Assembly: GCF_900323885.1 (NCBI RefSeq)
Contig: NZ_OOHJ01000005.1
Location: forward strand, 248,001-312,000
DNA from: [Actinomadura] parvosata subsp. kistnae
GTDB taxonomy: Bacteria; Actinomycetota; Actinomycetes; Streptosporangiales; Streptosporangiaceae
DNA: 64,000 nucleotides
Reading direction: 5' to 3'
Shown in pieces: positions 59,839 through 64,000 of this stretch. Position 1 is the first letter of the stretch, and each line of letters begins with the position of its first letter. The notes beneath the pieces were generated by a model. That model was not told the DNA's origin. It ran no database searches and saw only the letters and a program-made list of their open reading frames with translations. The position numbers were made by a program, and so were the translations under genes.

Positions 59839-60750
59839 ATGATCCTGCCCGACCCGTCCCCGACCGAGATCGCGGACGCCCGCATCCCCGCCGCGCATCC
59901 CTTCTCCACGCACCTGCGGTGGGCCGCCGCGCTCGACGCCTTGGAGCCGCACCGGCCGTGGACGCCCGAGGACGGCCCGCTGCCCAGCCTCTACCTGTCG
60001 CACGGCGGCGGCCCGCTGCCGTTCGAGAGCCCCGAATGGCTCACCCCGCTGCACGACTGGGCCCGCTCCCTGCCCAAGCCGAAGGCGATCCTGGTCGTCT
60101 CCGCGCACTGGGAGTCGGCGCCGCTGTCGGTGAGCGCCGACCGGCCTGCCGAGCTGGTGTACGACTTCGGTGGCTTCGACCCGCTCTACTACACCTTCCG
60201 TTACGACACCCCCGACGCCGGCGAGCTGGCCCGGCAGGTGGTGGGGCTCATGCCGGACACCGAGCAGGTGCACCGGCACGCCGGCCGCGGCCTCGACCAC
60301 GGCGCCTGGGTGCCCCTGAAGATCATGTATCCGGCGGCCGACGTCCCGGTGCTGCAGCTCAGCCTGCCCACCGAGGACCCCGACCGGCTGCTGGCCATCG
60401 GCGAGCGGCTGCGCCCGCTGCGCGAGCAGGGCGTGCTGGTGATCGGGTCCGGGCACATGACGCACGGGCTGCCGTACCTGACGCGGGAGATGTTCCAGGA
60501 GAACAAGGTGCCGGGCTGGTCGGCCGACTTCGACGCCTGGGCCGCCGACGCGCTGGCCCGCGGGGACGTCGCCGAGCTGGCCCGCTTCCGCACCGCCGCC
60601 CCCGGCATGCCGTACGCGCACCCGACGGTGGAGCACTTCACCCCGCTGTTCGTGACGCTCGGCGCGGCCACCGACCCGACCGCGCCGGTGGTGACCAGGC
60701 TCGACGGGTACGGCGTCGGGTTGTCCCGGCGCTCGTTCCAGGCGGCCTGA
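59839..60750 (+). CDS. Class III extradiol ring-cleavage dioxygenase (DODA type)
   Basis: A 303-residue LigB-superfamily enzyme of the 4,5-DOPA dioxygenase/YgiD branch. The metal and catalytic His are visible in SLYLSHGGGP, ILVVSAHWES, RGLDHGAWVPL and PYAHPTVEHF; GSGHMTHGLPYL is also typical. It opens catechol-like rings in the cytoplasm. CAAGGAG precedes the ATG. It may act with the SDRs upstream on an aromatic compound, which is inference. It converges on the zinc dehydrogenase gene. Confidence 0.9.
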   Translation: MILPDPSPTEIADARIPAAHPFSTHLRWAAALDALEPHRPWTPEDGPLPSLYLSHGGGPLPFESPEWLTPLHDWARSLPKPKAILVVSAHWESAPLSVSADRPAELVYDFGGFDPLYYTFRYDTPDAGELARQVVGLMPDTEQVHRHAGRGLDHGAWVPLKIMYPAADVPVLQLSLPTEDPDRLLAIGERLRPLREQGVLVIGSGHMTHGLPYLTREMFQENKVPGWSADFDAWAADALARGDVAELARFRTAAPGMPYAHPTVEHFTPLFVTLGAATDPTAPVVTRLDGYGVGLSRRSFQAA

Positions 60751-60763
60751 GCGCCGGGGCTGC

Positions 60764-61777
60764 TCAGCGGCGCGGGTCGATGTGGATCTTGGGTCCTGGG
60801 CCCGCGCCCTCGGGGCGGCGGCCCGCAAGGACGGCGGCGGTGCCGGCCAGGCCGGCCGTGGCCGCCACCAGCGGGCGTGCGTCCACCGAGCCGTCGGCGT
60901 ACGCGGCGATGGCCCCCGCCAGCCCGGCCGAGCCGCCCAGGATGCCGATGGCGGTGACGTCCTTGAGCACGAGGTCGCGGGTGTCGAGGGTGGAGGGGGT
61001 GCCGGCCAGGCCGATGTAGACGGCGCGGCGGGCGGGCTCGACCAGGTCGAGCGCGAGGGCGGGCAGCTCGGCCGCGTTGGAGGCGTCCACCACGGCGTGC
61101 CACGGCAGGGACGGCAGCGTCTCCCGGGTCCAGGCGTTGCCGAGGCCGAGGCTCCTGGCCAGCGGCAGGGCGTCCGCGTCGCGGCCCATCACGTGCACGT
61201 CGAGCCCCTGGGCGCGGCCGAACAGCGCCACCAGCAGCCCGATCGTGCCCGTGCCGAGGACCAGCAGCCGCTCGCCCGGCTCCAGCGCGGCGGCGCGGAC
61301 GGCCCGCAGCGCGTTGCCGCCCGGCTCGGCGAGCGCGCCGAGCGCGGGGTCGAGGCTGTCGGGCAGCCGGTGCAGGGCGGTGGCGGGCACCGCGATCCGC
61401 TCGGCCAGCGCGCCGGGGCGGCCCCGGCTGATGCCGATCTCGGCCAGCTCCGCGCAGACGTGGTGCCGGCCGTGGCGGCAGCGCTCGCACCGCCCGCAGC
61501 CGAGCATGGTGTCGGCGGTGACGCGGCGGCCGAGCCACGCCGGGTCCACGCCGTCGCCCGTGGCGCCGACCACCCCGCACCACTCGTGGCCGGGCCGCAG
61601 CGGGTACCAGGAGCGGCCGGTGTGCAGATAGCTCATCGCGCCGGTGAACAGCTCGACGTCGGTGCCGCACACGCCGGCCCGCTCGACGTCCACGATCACC
61701 TCGCCGGGCGCGGCGGCGGGCGGCTCGACCTCGCGGACCGCGGCCTCGCCCGGGCCGGTCAGGACGAGGGCGCGCAT
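60764..61777 (-). CDS. Zinc-dependent alcohol/sugar dehydrogenase (MDR family)
   Basis: A 337-residue medium-chain dehydrogenase. Catalytic zinc residues are in GVCGTDVELF and RPGHEWCGVV, the structural zinc site is GCGRCERCRHGRHHVC, and the NAD loop is VLGTGTIGLL. It resembles polyol/sugar dehydrogenases. Divergent from an IlvD-type sugar-acid dehydratase 190 bases away, it probably oxidises a sugar or its acid in the same pathway. Start ATG 61777. Confidence 0.88.
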   Translation of the reverse strand: MRALVLTGPGEAAVREVEPPAAAPGEVIVDVERAGVCGTDVELFTGAMSYLHTGRSWYPLRPGHEWCGVVGATGDGVDPAWLGRRVTADTMLGCGRCERCRHGRHHVCAELAEIGISRGRPGALAERIAVPATALHRLPDSLDPALGALAEPGGNALRAVRAAALEPGERLLVLGTGTIGLLVALFGRAQGLDVHVMGRDADALPLARSLGLGNAWTRETLPSLPWHAVVDASNAAELPALALDLVEPARRAVYIGLAGTPSTLDTRDLVLKDVTAIGILGGSAGLAGAIAAYADGSVDARPLVAATAGLAGTAAVLAGRRPEGAGPGPKIHIDPRR

Positions 61778-61860
61778 TCAGCGCGGCCCGGGGTGGGGGA
61801 GCGGCACGATGGTTCCTCCGTCCAGCGAAGCATGGGGGCATTCCGGAGATTAGACCATCG

Positions 61861-61875
61861 TTCCGCCAAACGGAA
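61861..61875. promoter_or_regulatory. TTCCG-n5-CGGAA inverted repeat in the ADH/IlvD divergent region
   Basis: TTCCG and CGGAA flank CCAAA. The form resembles sites of IclR-type regulators. It lies about 84 bases from the ADH start, and no regulator gene is visible in the window, so the binder is presumably encoded beyond its right edge. Confidence 0.45.
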
Positions 61876-61939
61876 GTTATCCTCATGAAGGGCTTCCCGG
61901 CGGGGACGTGGTCGGCTAGTCTCGCAGCGAGCTGGGGCT

Positions 61940-61949
61940 CATACGTATG
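61940..61949. promoter_or_regulatory. CATACGTATG palindrome before the IlvD gene
   Basis: A perfect 10-bp palindrome about 20-30 bases upstream of the dehydratase start. It resembles GntR/FadR-type core sites and is well placed to block transcription of the dehydratase operon. Confidence 0.5.
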
Positions 61950-61979
61950 TGCTGACCGACGGGAAGCGTGGTGGTCCTC

Positions 61980-63689
61980 ATGACGGCGAGCCGGAGCGCT
62001 CAGTGGTATCGCGGCACCGACCGCAACGCCTACATCCACCGGGCGTGGATGCGGCGCGGCCTGCCGTCCGACGCGTTCGACGGCCGCCCGCACATCGCGA
62101 TCGCCAACACCGCCTCCGACCTGACCCCCTGCAACATGCACCTGAACGAGGTGGCCGAGCACGTCAAGCACGGCGTGTGGGAGGCAGGCGGCGTGCCGCT
62201 GAACCTGCCGGTGGTCTCGCTCGGCGAGACGAACGTGCGCCCCACCGCGATGCTCTGGCGCAACATGGCGGCGATGGCCATCGAGGAGATGCTGCGCGCC
62301 AACCCCATCGACGGCGTGGTGCTGCTCGGCGGCTGCGACAAGACGATCCCCGCGCTGCTCATGGCCGCCTCCTCGGTCGACCTGCCCGCCGTGGTGGTGC
62401 CCGGCGGGCCGATGCTCACCGGCACGTTCCGCGGCGCGCCGCTCGGCTGCGGCACCGACGTGTGGAAGCTCAGCGAGGAGGTCCGCGCCGGCACCCTCAG
62501 CGAAGCCGACTTCCTGCGCTCGGAGTCGTCCATGATCCGCAGCAAGGGCCACTGCAACACCATGGGCACCGCCTCCACCATGGGCCTGCTCGCCGAAGTG
62601 CTCGGCATGACCCTGCCCGGCCTGGCCGGCACCCCCGCCCCCGACAGCCGCCTGCTCGAAGGCGCCCACGAGACCGGCCGCCTCATCGTCTCGATGATCG
62701 CCGACGGCCGCCGCCCGTCCGACGTCATGACGCGCGGCTCGTTCCTCAACGCGATCGTCGCGCTGGCCGCGCTCGGCGGCTCCACCAACGCCGTCGTGCA
62801 CCTGCTCGCCATCGCCGGCCGGCTCGGCGTCGAGCTGACCCAGGACGACTTCGACCGCACCGGCTCCGGCGTCCCCCTCCTGGTGGACCTGCAGCCCGCC
62901 GGCCGCCACCTCATGGAGGACCTGTACCGGGCCGGCGGCCTGCACGCCGTGCTGAACGAGGTACGCGACCTGCTCGACCCGGCCGCGATCACCGTCACCG
63001 GCCGCCCGCTCGTCGAGACCCTGGGCGAGGCGACGGTCCACGACCGCGACGTGATCCGCTCCAGGAGTCAGCCGCTCCAGCAGGACGCCGGCATCGCCGT
63101 CCTGTACGGCAACCTCGCCCCCGACGGCGCCGTCATCAAGCCCGCCGCCGCCTCGCCCCACCTGCTGCGGCACCGCGGGCCCGCCGTCGTGTTCGACTCG
63201 ATCGAGGACCTGCACGCCCGCATCGACGACCTCGACGTCACCCCCGACACGGTGCTGGTCCTGCGCGGCTGCGGCCCCAAGGGCTACCCGGGCATGCCGG
63301 AGGTGTCCAACATGCCGCTGCCGCCCAAGCTGCTCGCCCAGGGCGTACGGGACATGGTGCGCATCTGCGACGGCCGGATGAGCGGCACCGCCTACGGCAC
63401 CGTCGTCCTGCACGTCGCCCCCGAGGCCGCCGCCGGCGGGCCGCTCGGCCTCGTCCGCACCGGAGACACGATCATCCTGGACGTGCCGGCCCGGCGGCTG
63501 GAGCTCGACGTCCCCGCCGAGGAACTGGCCGCCCGCGAGCCGTCGCCGGAGATGACCGCCGCGTTCGCCCGCCCGTCGCGCGGCTGGCAGCGCCTCTACG
63601 TCGAGACCGTCCAGCAGGCCAACACCGGCGCCGACCTCGACTTCCTCACCGGCTCCAGCGGCGGCCACGTGGCCCGCGAATCCCACTGA
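61980..63689 (+). CDS. IlvD/Edd-family dehydratase (sugar-acid dehydratase type)
   Basis: A 569-residue Fe-S dehydratase. SRSAQWYRGTDRNAYIHRAW at the start is typical of L-arabonate/xylonate-type enzymes and not of amino-acid IlvD. The three cluster Cys are in SDLTPCNMHL, LLGGCDKTIP and KGHCNTMGTAST. It removes water from an aldonic acid to give a 2-keto-3-deoxy acid. ATG 61980 fits the family start; GTG 61968 or 61971 would add four or three residues and lie closer to the GGGAAG site. A partial SDR follows, and a sugar dehydrogenase is divergent. Confidence 0.88.
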   Translation: MTASRSAQWYRGTDRNAYIHRAWMRRGLPSDAFDGRPHIAIANTASDLTPCNMHLNEVAEHVKHGVWEAGGVPLNLPVVSLGETNVRPTAMLWRNMAAMAIEEMLRANPIDGVVLLGGCDKTIPALLMAASSVDLPAVVVPGGPMLTGTFRGAPLGCGTDVWKLSEEVRAGTLSEADFLRSESSMIRSKGHCNTMGTASTMGLLAEVLGMTLPGLAGTPAPDSRLLEGAHETGRLIVSMIADGRRPSDVMTRGSFLNAIVALAALGGSTNAVVHLLAIAGRLGVELTQDDFDRTGSGVPLLVDLQPAGRHLMEDLYRAGGLHAVLNEVRDLLDPAAITVTGRPLVETLGEATVHDRDVIRSRSQPLQQDAGIAVLYGNLAPDGAVIKPAAASPHLLRHRGPAVVFDSIEDLHARIDDLDVTPDTVLVLRGCGPKGYPGMPEVSNMPLPPKLLAQGVRDMVRICDGRMSGTAYGTVVLHVAPEAAAGGPLGLVRTGDTIILDVPARRLELDVPAEELAAREPSPEMTAAFARPSRGWQRLYVETVQQANTGADLDFLTGSSGGHVARESH

Positions 63690-63699
63690 AAGGACCCGC

Positions 63700-64000
63700 A
63701 TGCCCCGCGCCGCCCTCATCACCGGTGGCGTCAGCGGCCTGGGCAGGGCCGCCGCCATCCGGCTGGAGGCCGACGGCGTCAAGGTGATCACGCTCGACGT
63801 CGCCGACGGGGCCGGCCTGGTCGTGGACGTCACCGACCCGGACGCCGTGCAGGCCGTCGCCGACGCGGCCGGCCCGATCGACGTCCTCGTCAACTCCGCC
63901 GGCGTCGTCGGGCCCAGCGTGCCCCTGTGGGAGGTGCCGATCGACGGCTGGCGGCGCACGTTCGAGGTGAACGTCAACGGCACCTTCCCCACCTGCCGCG
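63700..64000 (+). CDS. SDR family oxidoreductase, N-terminal part (runs off the window)
   Basis: The first 100 residues of an SDR: ALITGGVSGLGRAAAIRL cofactor loop, ITLDVAD with an Asp after beta-2 (NAD preference), VLVNSAGVVGP and FEVNVNGTF. It starts 10 bases after the dehydratase stop behind AAAGGA, so it shares that transcript. In such pathways an SDR oxidises a 2-keto-3-deoxy sugar acid or the starting sugar; the catalytic region is outside the window. Confidence 0.85.
   Translation, partial: MPRAALITGGVSGLGRAAAIRLEADGVKVITLDVADGAGLVVDVTDPDAVQAVADAAGPIDVLVNSAGVVGPSVPLWEVPIDGWRRTFEVNVNGTFPTCR

Noticed and set aside
60201..63992. 1263-codon minus-strand frame spanning several plus genes and the ADH
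   Set aside because: Covers convergent and divergent real genes at once, has no recognisable domain and shows the composition typical of antisense frames in GC-rich DNA.

Overview
The window is very GC-rich with dense coding on both strands, many GTG starts and frequent 4-base ATGA/GTGA stop-start overlaps. It contains SARP/BTAD regulators, large LuxR ATPases, a Tat-exported GH43 enzyme and sugar importers with no ATPase of their own. This fits a filamentous actinomycete chromosome, plausibly Streptosporangiaceae (inference from style; no rRNA or tRNA is present to test it). No replication origin, CRISPR array or complete transposon was seen.

Region by region. 0-8.2 kb: the end of a glycosyltransferase and a membrane exo/endonuclease-phosphatase on +, then a minus-strand unit (class III aminotransferase, extended SDR, DPPR-synthase-like UbiA prenyltransferase, small SARP) and an AfsR-like BTAD/NB-ARC regulator. 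8.4-10.2 kb: STAS antagonist, lone CheB methylesterase domain and HATPase anti-sigma-like protein. 10.2-16.2 kb: DHFR-like reductase, luciferase-like oxidoreductase and an SDR/ABC drug-exporter operon divergent from a GbsR/MarR regulator with an added HTH. 16.3-18.4 kb: hydrolase/TetR pair with a clear operator, then a small conserved protein. 18.5-25.4 kb: AsnC regulator and a five-gene peptide ABC importer coupled to an M24 protein that has lost most metal ligands. 25.4-31.9 kb: LacI-controlled sugar importer and clan-L-like glycosidase. 32.1-33.9 kb: GntR/HutC regulator and a NagB paralogue sharing an operator-like motif. 34.0-37.9 kb: ECF42-type sigma factor preceded by a 23-codon remnant of its DGPF partner, a cupin lipoprotein, a cis-prenyltransferase and an acetyltransferase. 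37.9-42.8 kb: Cys-rich pentapeptide protein, MarR/EamA pair with three operator copies, GH43 enzyme and a damaged nucleoside deaminase. 43-44.1 kb: two small genes that look like a remnant of a conjugative element. 44.3-50 kb: two response regulators, a histidine kinase made of two complete tandem kinases, and a PAS-GAF-SpoIIE phosphatase broken by a frameshift. 50.1-60.8 kb: two divergent LAL-type LuxR regulators, three SDRs, a DUF4331 protein and a DODA-type dioxygenase. 60.8-64 kb: zinc dehydrogenase divergent from an IlvD/Edd sugar-acid dehydratase and a partial SDR, consistent with non-phosphorylative sugar oxidation.

Two themes cut across the window. First, several genes carry short tandem repeats (9 to 46 bp units) exactly at their ends, some including the stop codon. 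Second, several regulatory genes sit beside clear inverted or direct repeats, so many local circuits can be proposed. The least ordinary items are the tandem double kinase, the UbiA-SDR-aminotransferase unit, the metal-site-depleted M24 protein in a peptide-uptake operon, and the gutted DGPF minigene that still overlaps the sigma-factor start.
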